Shown here: in pieces, positions 17,747-27,007 of the stretch
Numbering within the stretch: the first letter of the stretch is position 1
How the letters are laid out: each line of letters starts with the position of its first letter
Source of the DNA: Erythrobacter sp. AP23
Lineage (GTDB): Bacteria > Pseudomonadota > Alphaproteobacteria > Sphingomonadales > Sphingomonadaceae
Direction of reading: 5' to 3'
Length of the DNA stretch: 64,000 bases
NCBI RefSeq assembly: GCF_001542855.1
Contig: NZ_LNBY01000017.1
Span: 496,001 to 560,000, forward strand
The notes under the pieces: generated by a model
Databases searched by the model: none
The model's input: the letters and a program-made list of their open reading frames with translations, nothing else
Told to the model about the DNA's origin: nothing
Program-made: the position numbers and the translations under genes

Positions 17747-19465
17747 ATGGCCACCACCGCCGACAGCTTCCAGGCTCACACCGACGACCATGCGCACAAT
17801 CATGCCGATCACAAGCCCGGCTTTTTCGCGCGCTGGTTCATGTCCACCAACCACAAGGACATCGGTACGCTCTACCTGATCTTCGCGATCATCGCGGGGA
17901 TCATCGGCGGCGCGATTTCGGGCATCATGCGTATGGAGCTGGCAGAGCCCGGCATCCAGTACCTGCAGTGGTGGGCAGAGTTCATGGGTGGCACGCCCGA
18001 TTTCGATACCTCGCTGCATATGTGGAACGTGTTCATAACTGCGCACGGCCTGATCATGGTGTTCTTCATGGTCATGCCGGCGATGATCGGCGGCTTCGGC
18101 AACTGGTTCGTTCCGCTCATGATCGGCGCACCGGACATGGCCTTCCCGCGCATGAACAACGTCTCGTTCTGGCTGACCGTCGCGGGCTTCGTCTCGCTGC
18201 TGTTCTCGCTGTTCGTGCCGGGTGGCACGGGGCCTGGCGCGGGCGTCGGCTGGACGGTCTATGCGCCGCTTTCGACCACGGGCAGCCAAGGTCCGGCCGT
18301 GGACTTCGCGATCTTCTCGCTGCACCTTGCCGGGGCCGGCTCGATCCTGGGCGCGACCAACTTCATCACCACCATCTTCAACATGCGTGCACCGGGCATG
18401 ACCCTGCACAAGATGCCGCTGTTCGTCTGGTCGGTGCTGGTCACCGCCTTCCTGCTGCTGCTGGCCTTGCCGGTCCTTGCCGCGGCGATCACCATGCTGA
18501 TCACCGACCGTAATTTCGGCACGACCTTCTTCGATCCGGCCGGCGGCGGCGACCCTGTCCTCTACCAGCACCTGTTCTGGTTCTTCGGCCACCCCGAAGT
18601 CTACATCATGATCCTGCCGGGCTTCGGCATGATCTCGCAGATCGTCTCGACCTTCAGCCGCAAGCCGGTCTTCGGCTACCTCGGCATGGCCTATGCCATG
18701 GTCGCGATCGGCGTCGTCGGCTTCGTGGTGTGGGCGCACCACATGTACACCGTCGGTCTCGACGTGAACACGAAGATGTACTTCACCGCGGCGACCATGG
18801 TCATTGCGGTCCCGACGGGCGTGAAAATCTTCAGCTGGATCGCCACCATGTGGGGTGGGTCGATCGAGTTCAAATCGCCCATGGTGTGGGCGATCGGCAT
18901 GATCTTCCTGTTCACCGTCGGCGGCGTGACCGGCGTCTACCTGGCCAATGGCGGCATCGACGACGTGGTCCACGATACCTACTTCGTGGTGGCACACTTC
19001 CACTACGTGCTGTCGATGGGCGCGGTCTTCTCGCTCTTCGCCGGCTTCTACTACTGGTTCCCGAAGATGAGCGGCCGGATGCACTCCGAACTACTTTCGC
19101 ACCTCCACTTCTGGGGCTTCTTCATCGGTGTGAACGTGATCTTCTTCCCGCAGCACTTCCTCGGTCTGCAGGGCATGCCGCGTCGCTATCCCGACTATGC
19201 CGATGCCTACACCTACTGGAACGAGATCAGCTCGCTCGGCTACACCATCATGGCCCTGTCGATGGTCCTGTTCTTCGTGAACATCGTCTACGCCTTCGTG
19301 GCCGGCAAGAAAGCAGCCGACAACCCGTGGGGCGAAGGTGCGACCACGCTCGAATGGAGCCTGTCGAGCCCGCCGCCGTTCCACCAGTTCGAGACGCTAC
19401 CGGTGATCGAGGACCATCACACGGCCCACGACCACATGAGCGAGGCCAAGCCCGCCACGGCGTAG
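17747..19465 (+). CDS. ctaD: cytochrome c oxidase subunit I, aa3 type
   Basis: A 572-residue, twelve-helix heme-copper oxidase subunit I that reduces oxygen and pumps protons. The low-spin heme His is His100 in [27 protein letters not shown] holds the CuB ligand His282, crosslinked Tyr286 and the D-channel Glu284, indicating an A1-type oxidase; VWAHHMYT supplies two more CuB His, and [10 protein letters not shown] the last heme ligands. The N-terminus is His-rich (five His in the first 22 residues), which is uncommon and could be metal handling. A strong terminator follows. Confidence 0.97.
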   Translation: MATTADSFQAHTDDHAHNHADHKPGFFARWFMSTNHKDIGTLYLIFAIIAGIIGGAISGIMRMELAEPGIQYLQWWAEFMGGTPDFDTSLHMWNVFITAHGLIMVFFMVMPAMIGGFGNWFVPLMIGAPDMAFPRMNNVSFWLTVAGFVSLLFSLFVPGGTGPGAGVGWTVYAPLSTTGSQGPAVDFAIFSLHLAGAGSILGATNFITTIFNMRAPGMTLHKMPLFVWSVLVTAFLLLLALPVLAAAITMLITDRNFGTTFFDPAGGGDPVLYQHLFWFFGHPEVYIMILPGFGMISQIVSTFSRKPVFGYLGMAYAMVAIGVVGFVVWAHHMYTVGLDVNTKMYFTAATMVIAVPTGVKIFSWIATMWGGSIEFKSPMVWAIGMIFLFTVGGVTGVYLANGGIDDVVHDTYFVVAHFHYVLSMGAVFSLFAGFYYWFPKMSGRMHSELLSHLHFWGFFIGVNVIFFPQHFLGLQGMPRRYPDYADAYTYWNEISSLGYTIMALSMVLFFVNIVYAFVAGKKAADNPWGEGATTLEWSLSSPPPFHQFETLPVIEDHHTAHDHMSEAKPATA

Positions 19466-19491
19466 GCTTCAAGGCACTGGACATACGAGAG

Positions 19492-19526
19492 CGGCCGGTC
19501 CCATGGTGGACCGGCCGTTTTCTTTC
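19492..19526 (+). terminator. rho-independent terminator after ctaD
   Basis: A perfect ten-base-pair stem, CGGCCGGTCC (19492-19501) with GGACCGGCCG (19508-19517), encloses a six-base loop and is followed by TTTTCTTTC. It should end the ctaC-ctaD message before the epoxide hydrolase-like gene. An ATG in the loop is in frame with that gene but is unlikely to be its start. Confidence 0.88.
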
Positions 19527-19544
19527 GTCCGGAGTGTCAGCCCA

Positions 19545-20504
19545 ATGCCCAAAATGCGTACCGTCGATACGGGAGAGGTGAGGCTGCGCTGTGCGATCGA
19601 GGGCGAGGGCCCCCTCGTCGTCATGGTCCACGGATTTCCCGAGAGCTGGTACTCATGGCGGCACCAGATCGGCCCGATCGCGGCAGCGGGCTTTACCGCC
19701 TGCGCGATCGATGTGCGCGGCTATGGCGGATCGGACAAGCCGGATCCGGTCGAAGCCTATGCGATGGAGCGGATAGTAGGCGATCTGGTGGGCTTGAGAC
19801 AGGCACTTTCCCCCCATGATCCCGCGATCCTGATCGGCCATGACTGGGGGGCACCGATCGTGTGGAATTCGGCGCTTACCCATCCCGACCATTTCCGCGC
19901 GGTTGCAGGGTTATCGGTGCCCTTCGCGGGTGTTCCGAGTCGGCCGTTTACCGAGGTCTTCCGGGAGCACTTCACGTCGCAGGGGCGATTCTTCTACCAG
20001 GAGTATTTCCAGGAGCCCGGCGTCGCGGAGGCCGAGGCGGAGAAGGACCCGCGCGATTTCGTCCAGCGCATGATGTATTCGATTAGCGGCGACGTGCCGC
20101 CGGGCGATTACTGGGACAAGCCGCTGGGGGCGACGTTTCTCGAAGGCCTGCCCGATCCCGCGCCAGTCGCCTGGCTGACCGAGGACGATCTCGATTTCTA
20201 CGAAGCAGAGTTCAAGGCCTCCGGCTTTCGCGGCCCGCTCAACCGATATCGCAATCACGATACGGATTACGAATGGCTGAAGGGCTGGGCGGGCAAGCGG
20301 ATTGAGCAGCCTGCGCTGTTCATCGGTGGCACACGCGATCCGGCGACCTTTCTGTTCGGCGCGGTGGAGGATCCGGTCGCGCTGATGAAGATGTTTGCGC
20401 CAAAGGCCGAGGGCCATGTTCTCGATGGTGTCGGACACTGGACGCAGCAGGAACGCCCCGATGCGGTGAATCGCATCCTGATTGACTGGCTAAATCGCAT
20501 CTGA
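19545..20504 (+). CDS. alpha/beta hydrolase, epoxide hydrolase-like
   Basis: A 319-residue alpha/beta hydrolase. [13 protein letters not shown] (29-41) is the oxyanion/HGFP motif of soluble epoxide hydrolases, GHDWGA holds the nucleophile Asp100, and [12 protein letters not shown] near the end holds the catalytic His. An Asp nucleophile with a WG step fits epoxide hydrolase or haloalkane dehalogenase; two cap-domain Tyr cannot be located with certainty. I start at ATG 19545 (MPKMRT), since the earlier ATG at 19503 is in the ctaD terminator loop. It interrupts the oxidase genes. Confidence 0.85.
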   Translation: MPKMRTVDTGEVRLRCAIEGEGPLVVMVHGFPESWYSWRHQIGPIAAAGFTACAIDVRGYGGSDKPDPVEAYAMERIVGDLVGLRQALSPHDPAILIGHDWGAPIVWNSALTHPDHFRAVAGLSVPFAGVPSRPFTEVFREHFTSQGRFFYQEYFQEPGVAEAEAEKDPRDFVQRMMYSISGDVPPGDYWDKPLGATFLEGLPDPAPVAWLTEDDLDFYEAEFKASGFRGPLNRYRNHDTDYEWLKGWAGKRIEQPALFIGGTRDPATFLFGAVEDPVALMKMFAPKAEGHVLDGVGHWTQQERPDAVNRILIDWLNRI

Positions 20505-20512
20505 ACGCCTAT

Positions 20513-21445
20513 ATGGCGCCCGATTCCATGACCCATACTGCCTCCACACAGCTCCCGGCGGAATGGCGCGACTTCTTCGCGCTGACCAAACCGCGCGTGA
20601 TGAGCCTGGTAATCTTCACCGGCCTGTGCGGCCTGCTCGCGGCGCCGGGTAACATCAATCCGGTACTCGGCTTTACGGCTATTCTCTGTATTGCCATGGG
20701 GGCCGGCGGTTCGGCTGTACTCAACCAGTGGTGGGAAGCCGATCTCGATGCCGGCATGAAGCGCACCTCCAAGCGTCCCATCCCGGCAGGGCGGATGAAC
20801 CCGACCGATGCGCGCGATTTCGGTATATTGGTTTCGGTCGCTTCGGTGCTCATCATGGGACTCGCGCTGAACTGGCTGGCGGCGGCGATCCTGTTCGTCG
20901 CGATCATCTATTATGCGGTAATCTACACGATCTGGCTCAAGCCGCGGACGCCGCAGAATATCGTCATCGGCGGCGGAGCGGGCGCCTTTCCGCCGCTGAT
21001 CGGCTGGGTCGCGGTGACCGGCGAGGTCACATTGATGCCGGTGCTCCTTTTCCTGATCATCTTCATGTGGACGCCGCCGCATTTCTGGGCGCTCGCGCTG
21101 TTCGTGAAGACCGATTACGCAAATGTCGGCATCCCGATGATGCCGGTCGTGCGGGGCGAGACCTCGACGCGTCGCCAAATCCTCGCTTATTCGGTGCTGC
21201 TCGTGCCGATTGCCGCTGCGCCATGGTTCATCGGCGGGACCGGCATCGTCTACGGTGTTGCTTCGCTTGCGCTGACGCTTGCTTTCCTTGCGCTTTCGGT
21301 TCCGGTCGCTTTCCGGCAAACGGGCGAGAACGACACTATGAGGCCCGAAAAGCGCCTGTTTGCTTTCAGCATCCTCTATCTCTTCGCACTGTTCGCCGCG
21401 TTGGTGGTGGACCGGGTGCTTCTCAACCTGGGATGGATCGCATGA
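20513..21445 (+). CDS. ctaB: protoheme IX farnesyltransferase
   Basis: A 310-residue polytopic UbiA-superfamily prenyltransferase that makes heme O from heme B, the first step to heme A for the aa3 oxidase. Motifs include [29 protein letters not shown] (the first Asp-rich region), RPIPAGRM and [18 protein letters not shown], with [14 protein letters not shown] near the second active-site segment. About nine hydrophobic segments are visible. Its stop overlaps the ATG of the small downstream gene (ATGA). MTHTA at 20528 is an alternative start. Confidence 0.95.
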   Translation: MAPDSMTHTASTQLPAEWRDFFALTKPRVMSLVIFTGLCGLLAAPGNINPVLGFTAILCIAMGAGGSAVLNQWWEADLDAGMKRTSKRPIPAGRMNPTDARDFGILVSVASVLIMGLALNWLAAAILFVAIIYYAVIYTIWLKPRTPQNIVIGGGAGAFPPLIGWVAVTGEVTLMPVLLFLIIFMWTPPHFWALALFVKTDYANVGIPMMPVVRGETSTRRQILAYSVLLVPIAAAPWFIGGTGIVYGVASLALTLAFLALSVPVAFRQTGENDTMRPEKRLFAFSILYLFALFAALVVDRVLLNLGWIA

Positions 21446-21561
21446 CTCCCGACGAGGAAACCGAATACAAGCGCCGCCAGAAGAGCCGCAATCTCGTGCT
21501 CGGCGGTCTGCTGCTGTTTTTTGCCATTCTCTTCTACGTGATTACAATCGCACGGATGTGA
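21442..21561 (+). CDS. 39-residue membrane protein in the oxidase cluster (CoxF-like)
   Basis: A 39-codon gene whose ATG overlaps the ctaB stop by four bases. The peptide has a charged head ([16 protein letters not shown]) and a single helix [22 protein letters not shown]. Small one-span proteins at this position between ctaB and ctaG occur in many alphaproteobacteria and are sometimes called CoxF; a role in assembly of the oxidase is likely but not shown. Tight overlaps on both sides (ctaG's optional GTG overlaps its stop) support it being translated. Confidence 0.75.
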   Translation: MTPDEETEYKRRQKSRNLVLGGLLLFFAILFYVITIARM

Positions 21562-21569
21562 ACCACGCC

Positions 21570-22142
21570 ATGACTGCCGCCACCCTCGAAACCCGCAAGA
21601 ATCGCACCGCGCTGCTGGCTCTCGGCGGCGCGTTGGCCATGCTCGGCCTCGGTTATGCCGCGGTCCCGCTGTACGAATTGTTCTGCCAGGTGACCGGCTT
21701 CGGCGGCACTACGCAGCGCGCGAGTGAAAGCGACGCGGCGCTAGCCGAACGCCTCGGCGCGAGCGCCGGCGGCAAGACCATTTCGATCCGCTTCGACGGC
21801 ACGACGGCGGGCGATGTTCCCTGGAGCTTCCGCCCCGAACAGGTGACCGACACCGTTTCCATTGGCCAGCGCGACATGGCGATATATCTCGCGAAGAATA
21901 CGTCGGACGAGACGATAACCGGGACCGCCACCTTCAATGTCGAGCCCGAACAGGCCGGCGCCTATTTCAACAAGATCCAGTGCTTCTGTTTCACCGAGCA
22001 GGTGCTTGAACCTGGGCAGGAAGTGCGCATGCCGGTGCTCTATTTCGTCGACCCCAAAGCGCTCGACGACCCGAATATGGAGGGTGTCGAGCAGATCACG
22101 CTCTCCTATACTTTCCACCGGGCATTGGAATCTGCCGAGTAG
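21570..22142 (+). CDS. ctaG: cytochrome c oxidase assembly protein CtaG (Cox11 type)
   Basis: A 190-residue Cox11-family copper chaperone that delivers copper to CuB of subunit I. One N-terminal membrane helix (about 12-32) is followed by the periplasmic beta domain. VPLYELFCQVTGFGG, the KIQCFCFTEQ copper-binding CxC motif and MPVLYFVDP are diagnostic. An in-frame GTG at 21558 overlaps the preceding stop and would add four residues (VNHA); ATG 21570 is given here. Confidence 0.95.
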   Translation: MTAATLETRKNRTALLALGGALAMLGLGYAAVPLYELFCQVTGFGGTTQRASESDAALAERLGASAGGKTISIRFDGTTAGDVPWSFRPEQVTDTVSIGQRDMAIYLAKNTSDETITGTATFNVEPEQAGAYFNKIQCFCFTEQVLEPGQEVRMPVLYFVDPKALDDPNMEGVEQITLSYTFHRALESAE

Positions 22143-22208
22143 ACCCTAGACCCGCGCGCCATCGCGCATTAAGGGCACCCGCAAAGCGAAACCCAGGACG
22201 CGAGTACT

Positions 22209-23030
22209 ATGGCTGGCAACGTCAATCACGAATATCACATTCTCGAACCCGATATCTGGCCGTTCATCGGCTCGATCTCGGCGCTCACCTTCACCAGCGG
22301 CCTGGTGCTCTACATGCATGAGATGGCCAGCGCGCACCTCGTGCTCGGCCTCGGCATCGCCGGCCTGATCGCGACCTTCTTCGCCTGGTTCGGCAACATC
22401 GTGAAGGAAGCCGAACGCGGCGACCACACGCCGATCGTCCAGTTGCACATGCGCTATGGCATGATCCTGTTCATCGCCTCCGAGGTGATGTTCTTCGTCG
22501 GCTGGTTCTGGAGCTGGTTCGATTTCGCGCTGTTCCCCAGCGAGCTGTCCGACGTCATCGGCGGGACCTTCCCGCCCGCGGCGATCGAATATGTGATCGA
22601 CCCCTTCGGCCTGCCGCTGCTCAACACGCTGATCCTGCTGTGTTCGGGTACCACCGTGACCTGGGCGCACCATGCGCTGATCCATGGCGATCGCGAGGGC
22701 CTCAAGAAGGGCCTCTGGCTGACGATCATCCTTGGCGTGATCTTCACCTCGATCCAGGCCTACGAATATGCGGTCGCTCCGTTCGAATTCGGCGGCAACA
22801 CCTACAGCTCGGCCTTCTACATGGCGACCGGGTTCCACGGCTTCCACGTGCTGATCGGTACGATCTTCCTGATCGTGTGCCTGGTGCGCGCCTACAAGGG
22901 CCACTTCACCCCGCGCCAGCATTTCGGCTTCGAGGCGGCTGCGTGGTACTGGCACTTCGTCGACGTCGTGTGGCTGTTCCTGTTCATCGTCGTCTACATC
23001 TGGGGCGGCTGGGGCGCTGCCGTCCACTGA
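22209..23030 (+). CDS. ctaE: cytochrome c oxidase subunit III
   Basis: A 273-residue subunit III with seven hydrophobic segments. Landmarks are HEYHILEPDIWPFIGSISAL, HTPIVQLHMRYGMILFIASEVMFFVGWFW (split over two helices), VTWAHHALIHGD, ATGFHGFHVLIGT and the C-terminal WYWHFVDVVWLFLFIVVYIWG. Subunit III stabilises the oxidase core and keeps proton uptake through the D channel active. It lies 66 bases after ctaG, and a hairpin follows. Confidence 0.96.
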   Translation: MAGNVNHEYHILEPDIWPFIGSISALTFTSGLVLYMHEMASAHLVLGLGIAGLIATFFAWFGNIVKEAERGDHTPIVQLHMRYGMILFIASEVMFFVGWFWSWFDFALFPSELSDVIGGTFPPAAIEYVIDPFGLPLLNTLILLCSGTTVTWAHHALIHGDREGLKKGLWLTIILGVIFTSIQAYEYAVAPFEFGGNTYSSAFYMATGFHGFHVLIGTIFLIVCLVRAYKGHFTPRQHFGFEAAAWYWHFVDVVWLFLFIVVYIWGGWGAAVH

Positions 23031-23056
23031 TGCCAGTCGACAGGACTGAAACACGC

Positions 23057-23090
23057 GAAGGGCAGTCCGGCATCGCCGCGGCTGCCCTTC
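23057..23090 (+). terminator. hairpin after ctaE, possible attenuator or terminator
   Basis: GAAGGGCAG (23057-23065) and CTGCCCTTC (23082-23090) form a perfect nine-base-pair stem with an inner GGC/GCC pairing. The sequence after it, TCGTATG, has no proper T tract, so termination is likely partial and it may instead stabilise the upstream message. Confidence 0.55.
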
Positions 23091-23111
23091 TCGTATGCGA
23101 CGAGATTTGAC

Positions 23112-23690
23112 ATGACCATGCGGGTTCCGGTTTTCCCGACCATCATCGTAGTCGCGGCGGTCGCGACGATGATAGCGCTCGGCATATGGCAGCTCGATCG
23201 CAAGGGCGAGAAGGAAGCCCTCATCGCCAGCGCACAGCAGGCTGCGGCAATGTCCAGCGAGGTCGACTACCCTGCCGATCCCGCCGAACGGGACGAGCTG
23301 CTTTACCGGCGCACCACGGTTGCCTGCGAGCAGGTTGAGAGCATGACCTCGATAGCGGGTCGAAGTGCGGATGGTCGGAACGGCGTGGCCCAGCGCGCGA
23401 CTTGCCGCCTTGCAGATGGCAGCCCGGCACTCGTGGATATCGGCTTTTCCCGCGATCCTACCCCTGTCGAATGGGATGGTGGTGAAATCAGCGGGGTGAT
23501 CGCTCCGGGGGGCAGGATCGTCGCTACCAAGCCTGCAACCGGCCTCGAACCGCTTGCGCAGCCCGATCCTGCATCCTTGCCCAACAACCACCTTGCCTAT
23601 GCCGGCCAGTGGTTCTTCTTCGCGCTGACGGCGCTGGTCATCTACTTCCTCGCGCTGCGCCGTCGCTCCACGCGGGCTAGGGCGGATTAA
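23112..23690 (+). CDS. SURF1 family protein
   Basis: A 192-residue SURF1/Shy1 homologue, an inner-membrane heme A-delivery or assembly factor for the aa3 oxidase. It has the family's two-helix topology: an N-terminal segment (PTIIVVAAVATMIALGIWQLDRKGEKE) with the GxWQLxRKxxK motif and a C-terminal WFFFALTALVIYFLALRRR helix after the conserved NNHLAYAGQWFFFA. It is shorter than many SURF1 proteins because the periplasmic loop is reduced. Confidence 0.9.
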   Translation: MTMRVPVFPTIIVVAAVATMIALGIWQLDRKGEKEALIASAQQAAAMSSEVDYPADPAERDELLYRRTTVACEQVESMTSIAGRSADGRNGVAQRATCRLADGSPALVDIGFSRDPTPVEWDGGEISGVIAPGGRIVATKPATGLEPLAQPDPASLPNNHLAYAGQWFFFALTALVIYFLALRRRSTRARAD

Positions 23691-23740
23691 AGAGCCGCTT
23701 GCTTGCTCGTACCTACGCGCCCCGCTAACCGCCTTTGCCG

Positions 23741-25132
23741 ATGAAATACGTCTCAACCCGCGGAAGCGCCCCTGCGCTCGATTTCGCCGGCGTCACGCTG
23801 GCCGGCCTCGCCAGCGACGGCGGCCTTTACGTGCCCGAGGAATGGCCCCAGTTCTCCATCGACGAGATCGCGGCAATGCGCGGGCTGCCCTATGACGAGC
23901 TCGCGGCCCGGGTAATGCACCCCTTCGTCGGCGACTGCCTGACGCCCGAATGCCTGCGCGAGCTGACCACGCAGGCCTATGGCCGCTTCGCTCACGCGGC
24001 CGTGACGCCGCTGACCCAGCTCGACGAGCGTCAGTGGCTGCTCGAACTGTTTCACGGACCGACGCTCGCCTTCAAGGATGTGGCGCTGCAATTGCTCGGC
24101 CTGCTGTTCGAGGAATTCCTTTCGCGCGAGGGCGGCAATCTGACCATCGTCGGCGCAACCAGCGGCGATACCGGCAGCGCGGCTATCGATGCGGTGGCGG
24201 GGCTCGACCGGGTCGAGATCTTCATGCTCCATCCCAAGGGCCGCGTCAGCGACGTCCAGCGCCGCCAGATGACCACGGTGCGCGCGCCCAATGTTCACAA
24301 CATCGCTATCGATGGCAGCTTCGACGATGCGCAAGCCATGGTGAAGCGTATCTTCGCCGATAGCGACGTGACCGCGAAGCACCGGATCGGAGCGGTCAAT
24401 TCGATCAATTGGGCGCGGCTGATGGCGCAGGTAGTCTATTACTTCGCGGCATCGCTCCATCTCGGTGGACCTGAGCGCAAGCTCGCCTTCAGCGTGCCGA
24501 CGGGCAATTTCGGCGATGTCTTCGCGGGCCATGTTGCTGCGCGCATGGGCCTGCCCATCGAACGGCTGATCGTGGCAACCAACGTCAACGACATCCTGCA
24601 CCGCGCGCTTTCGGCGGGCGATTATTCGACCGGAACGGTCACCCCAACCGCCGCTCCGAGCATGGATATTCAAGTTAGCTCGAACTTCGAACGTCTGCTT
24701 TTCGACGTGGGAGGGCGCGACGGCGTGGCGTTGGCCGAACAGATGCGCGCGTTCGAAGCGGCGAAAGCCATGCAGCTTACCAACGCCCAGCGCGAGGGTG
24801 CCTCCGCCCTGTTCACCAGCCTGCGCGCCGACGAGGACGACATGGCACGCGCAATGCGCTGGGCCAGCGCGGAATGCTCCGAGATCGTGGATCCGCACAC
24901 CGCGATCGGCCTGCACGCTGCGCGTGCGCTTGAGCTTCCCGCCGACGTGTCGGTCGTCACGCTGGCGACGGCACATCCTGCAAAATTCCCTGACGCGGTC
25001 GAACGCGCCACGGGATCGCGGCCTGCCTTGCCTTCGCGTGTCGGCGACCTCTTCGCGCGCGAGGAAGCCTATGCCGAGCTACCGGGCACCTATGAAGCGG
25101 TGCGCGATCATATCCTTGGGCACGCGTCCTGA
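23741..25132 (+). CDS. thrC: threonine synthase
   Basis: A 463-residue PLP enzyme that converts O-phospho-L-homoserine to threonine. MKYVSTRGSAPALDFAGVTLAGLASDGGLYVPEEWP is the canonical N-terminus of the long bacterial type; FHGPTLAFKDVALQLLG carries the Schiff-base Lys at about 112; GATSGDTGSAAIDAV binds phosphate; SVPTGNFGDVFAGH is also conserved. ATG 23741 is preferred to a TTG two codons upstream. Its stop overlaps the next gene's ATG by one base. Confidence 0.96.
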   Translation: MKYVSTRGSAPALDFAGVTLAGLASDGGLYVPEEWPQFSIDEIAAMRGLPYDELAARVMHPFVGDCLTPECLRELTTQAYGRFAHAAVTPLTQLDERQWLLELFHGPTLAFKDVALQLLGLLFEEFLSREGGNLTIVGATSGDTGSAAIDAVAGLDRVEIFMLHPKGRVSDVQRRQMTTVRAPNVHNIAIDGSFDDAQAMVKRIFADSDVTAKHRIGAVNSINWARLMAQVVYYFAASLHLGGPERKLAFSVPTGNFGDVFAGHVAARMGLPIERLIVATNVNDILHRALSAGDYSTGTVTPTAAPSMDIQVSSNFERLLFDVGGRDGVALAEQMRAFEAAKAMQLTNAQREGASALFTSLRADEDDMARAMRWASAECSEIVDPHTAIGLHAARALELPADVSVVTLATAHPAKFPDAVERATGSRPALPSRVGDLFAREEAYAELPGTYEAVRDHILGHAS

Positions 25133-26025
25133 TGTCCGAGCTTGTTCGCGATCCGGTTCTTATGGTGGGCGAGGGCTGGGATGCCTATTGCCTGCTCGAC
25201 AGCGGGCATGGCCGCAAGTTCGAACAATACGGCGACTATCGCTTCATCCGCCCCGAACCGCAGGCCATGTGGTCCCCGCGGCTCGAGACTTGGGATGCGC
25301 ATGGTGAATTCGTCCCGGGCAGCGACGAGGATGGCGGCGGGCGCTGGCAGTATTCCAAATCCGTCCCGCGCGATGGCTGGGAACTGGGCTGGGGCGAGGA
25401 GGCGCGCTTTACCGCGCAATGTACGCCGTTCCGCCACCTCGGCTTCTTCCCCGATATGGCGCCGGTGTGGGACTGGATGGGCGAGCAACTGGGCGATGCG
25501 ACCAACGCCGAGACGATGAACCTGTTCGGCTATACCGGCGTCGGCACGCAGGCGCTTAGCCGTTACGGCCGCGTCACCCATGTCGATGCGAGCAAGAAAT
25601 CGGTTGCGCAGGCGCGTGAGAATGCCGCGCTGGCCGGGCTTTCCGGTCGCCGGATCCGCTGGCTGGTCGAGGATGCGATGAAATACACCGCGCGTGAGGT
25701 GCGGCGCGGGCGGCGCTATGATGGGATCATTCTCGATCCGCCCAAGTTCGGGCGCGGTCCCGATGGCGAGGTCTGGCGGCTCGAGCAGGGGCTGCCCGAT
25801 CTCGTGTCCGATTGTCGGCAGTTGCTCGATTCCGACAGCAGCTTTCTGTTCCTCACTGTCTATGCCGTCCGCATGAGCAGCCTGGCGCTGGGGGGCTTGC
25901 TCGATGAAGTCTTTGCCGGGCTGCCGGGCAAGGTGGAGCACGGCGACCTCGCGGTGCAGGAAGATGGCTCGGGCCGCCTGCTCCCCACCGCGATCTTCGC
26001 GCGCTGGTCCAATTCGCGCGCTTGA
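25132..26025 (+). CDS. class I SAM-dependent methyltransferase, RlmI/RlmK-like
   Basis: A 297-residue SAM-dependent methyltransferase. TMNLFGYTGVGTQALSRYG is the SAM-binding motif I, VTHVDASKKSVAQARENAALAGL motif II, and GIILDPPKFGRGPDGEVW is the catalytic DPPxFG loop characteristic of rRNA cytosine-5 methyltransferases such as RlmI/RlmK. There is no PUA domain, so an rRNA target is plausible but not certain. The ATG overlaps the thrC stop by one base. Confidence 0.87.
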   Translation: MSELVRDPVLMVGEGWDAYCLLDSGHGRKFEQYGDYRFIRPEPQAMWSPRLETWDAHGEFVPGSDEDGGGRWQYSKSVPRDGWELGWGEEARFTAQCTPFRHLGFFPDMAPVWDWMGEQLGDATNAETMNLFGYTGVGTQALSRYGRVTHVDASKKSVAQARENAALAGLSGRRIRWLVEDAMKYTAREVRRGRRYDGIILDPPKFGRGPDGEVWRLEQGLPDLVSDCRQLLDSDSSFLFLTVYAVRMSSLALGGLLDEVFAGLPGKVEHGDLAVQEDGSGRLLPTAIFARWSNSRA

Positions 26026-26040
26026 TGGCGCATCACCTTA

Positions 26041-26067
26041 CCCGAAAACCGGTGCCCACTTTTCGGG
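26041..26067. repeat. short palindromic intergenic repeat
   Basis: Eight-base arms CCCGAAAA (26041-26048) and TTTTCGGG (26060-26067) enclose CCGGTGCCCAC. From general knowledge, the motif GAAAACCGGTGCCCACTTTTC is a widespread intergenic repeat in alphaproteobacteria. It lies in the 65-base gap before folB and could fold in RNA. Copy number cannot be checked here. Confidence 0.6.
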
Positions 26068-26090
26068 GCGATGCGCTAAGGCCGCTGCCA

Positions 26091-26465
26091 ATGAATGATT
26101 CGCTGATCCTCGAAGTGGCCGAATTCGAGCACGATGTGCTCACGGGCATTTACTCCGAAGAAACCGGCCGGCCGCAGCCGCTGCGTTTCACCATTCAGGT
26201 GCGGATGAAGCCGCTGTATCGTTACGAGCCCGACACGTCGCTAGACCATTCGAAGAACTATATGGACCTGAAGTTCGCCGCGTCGGAGGCGTTGCCCGAA
26301 GGCGTGCACTTCAAGCTGATCGAAGCGGTTGCCGATCACGTCTGCGAGACACTCTTCCTGCAGGACAAGCGGGTCGAGGCGGTGACGGTCAAGATCGTCA
26401 AGCTGGCCATAGCCGAAGCGGGCGAGAAGATCGGGATCACGCTGCATCGCGAGCGGCGCGAATGA
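26091..26465 (+). CDS. folB: dihydroneopterin aldolase
   Basis: A 124-residue FolB-type enzyme in folate synthesis that cleaves 7,8-dihydroneopterin to 6-hydroxymethyl-dihydropterin and glycolaldehyde. The family pattern is visible: an N-terminal strand with the VLTGIYSEETGRPQPLRFTIQV motif containing the conserved Glu-Glu pair region, LDHSKNYMDLKFAA, HFKLIEAVADHVCETLF and a final VTVKIVKLAI strand. The ATG at 26091 follows a REP-like repeat. Its stop overlaps the next gene's ATG. Confidence 0.85.
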   Translation: MNDSLILEVAEFEHDVLTGIYSEETGRPQPLRFTIQVRMKPLYRYEPDTSLDHSKNYMDLKFAASEALPEGVHFKLIEAVADHVCETLFLQDKRVEAVTVKIVKLAIAEAGEKIGITLHRERRE

Positions 26466-26761
26466 AGCGCATCGCGGTCGACGGATTGCCCGACGACCCG
26501 CTCGCCGCCGCGGGCGTCTTCCACCAGCACTGGCTGGCGCATGTCGAAGATATACTCGCCAGCGAAGAGGACGTCATGCTGGCCATGCCCGTGGCAGATC
26601 ACACCCATCGCGAATGGCGCATCGCAATCGTTGCGGGCCTTGCGCGAAAGCACGCGCCGCGCCGGATCAACATGGTGGCGGGCGAGGGCGGTGCAGTCGA
26701 TGCGACCGAAGCCTATCTAGCCAACGCGCCGGGGATCACCGGCCAGTATCTGGAGACCTGA
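26462..26761 (+). CDS. short SDR-tail-like protein of unknown function
   Basis: A 99-residue protein whose ATG overlaps the folB stop by four bases. The C-terminal RRINMVAGEGGAVDATEAYLANAPGITGQYLET resembles the last part of short-chain dehydrogenases (a loop followed by the ITGQxLxV strand), but the N-terminal Rossmann motif and catalytic YxxxK are missing. It may be a reduced, non-catalytic relative of an SDR, perhaps FolM-like given the folB context; this is inference. It lies four bases before moaD. Confidence 0.7.
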   Translation: MKRIAVDGLPDDPLAAAGVFHQHWLAHVEDILASEEDVMLAMPVADHTHREWRIAIVAGLARKHAPRRINMVAGEGGAVDATEAYLANAPGITGQYLET

Positions 26762-26764
26762 CCC

Positions 26765-27007
26765 ATGGGCGTGCGCATCCTCTTCCTCGGCCCCTTGCGC
26801 GATCTCGCGGGGGAGCAGGAGCGCGAGGTTCCCGGGCCACTCGACTGGGCGGGATTGCTGGAGGCGGTCGGGCCGGCGATTGCCGAGCAATTGAACGAGG
26901 AGCGCGTCAATGTCGCGTGTGACGGCAAGGTTATGGCCGACAAGACCGTGCTTGCCGCGCGCGACGGGGACGAGGTGGCGCTGCTGCCGCCGGTGAGCGG
27001 TGGCTAG
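26765..27007 (+). CDS. moaD: molybdopterin synthase sulfur carrier subunit
   Basis: An 80-residue ubiquitin-fold protein, the small subunit of molybdopterin synthase. It has VRILFLGPLRDLAGEQE at the start and ends ALLPPVSGG, whose C-terminal Gly-Gly is thiocarboxylated by MoeB and enters the MoaE active site. The stop overlaps the GTG start of moaE by eight bases, so the two subunits are made stoichiometrically. Confidence 0.93.
   Translation: MGVRILFLGPLRDLAGEQEREVPGPLDWAGLLEAVGPAIAEQLNEERVNVACDGKVMADKTVLAARDGDEVALLPPVSGG

Noticed and set aside
17726..19084. Long open frame on the minus strand across ctaD
   Set aside because: It is the antisense shadow of a conserved oxidase gene in GC-rich DNA; its translation is low-complexity His/Asp/Arg with no family signature.
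19503..19544. Upstream ATG for the epoxide hydrolase-like gene
   Set aside because: It lies in the loop of the ctaD terminator and has no ribosome-binding site; homology starts at 19545 or 19554.
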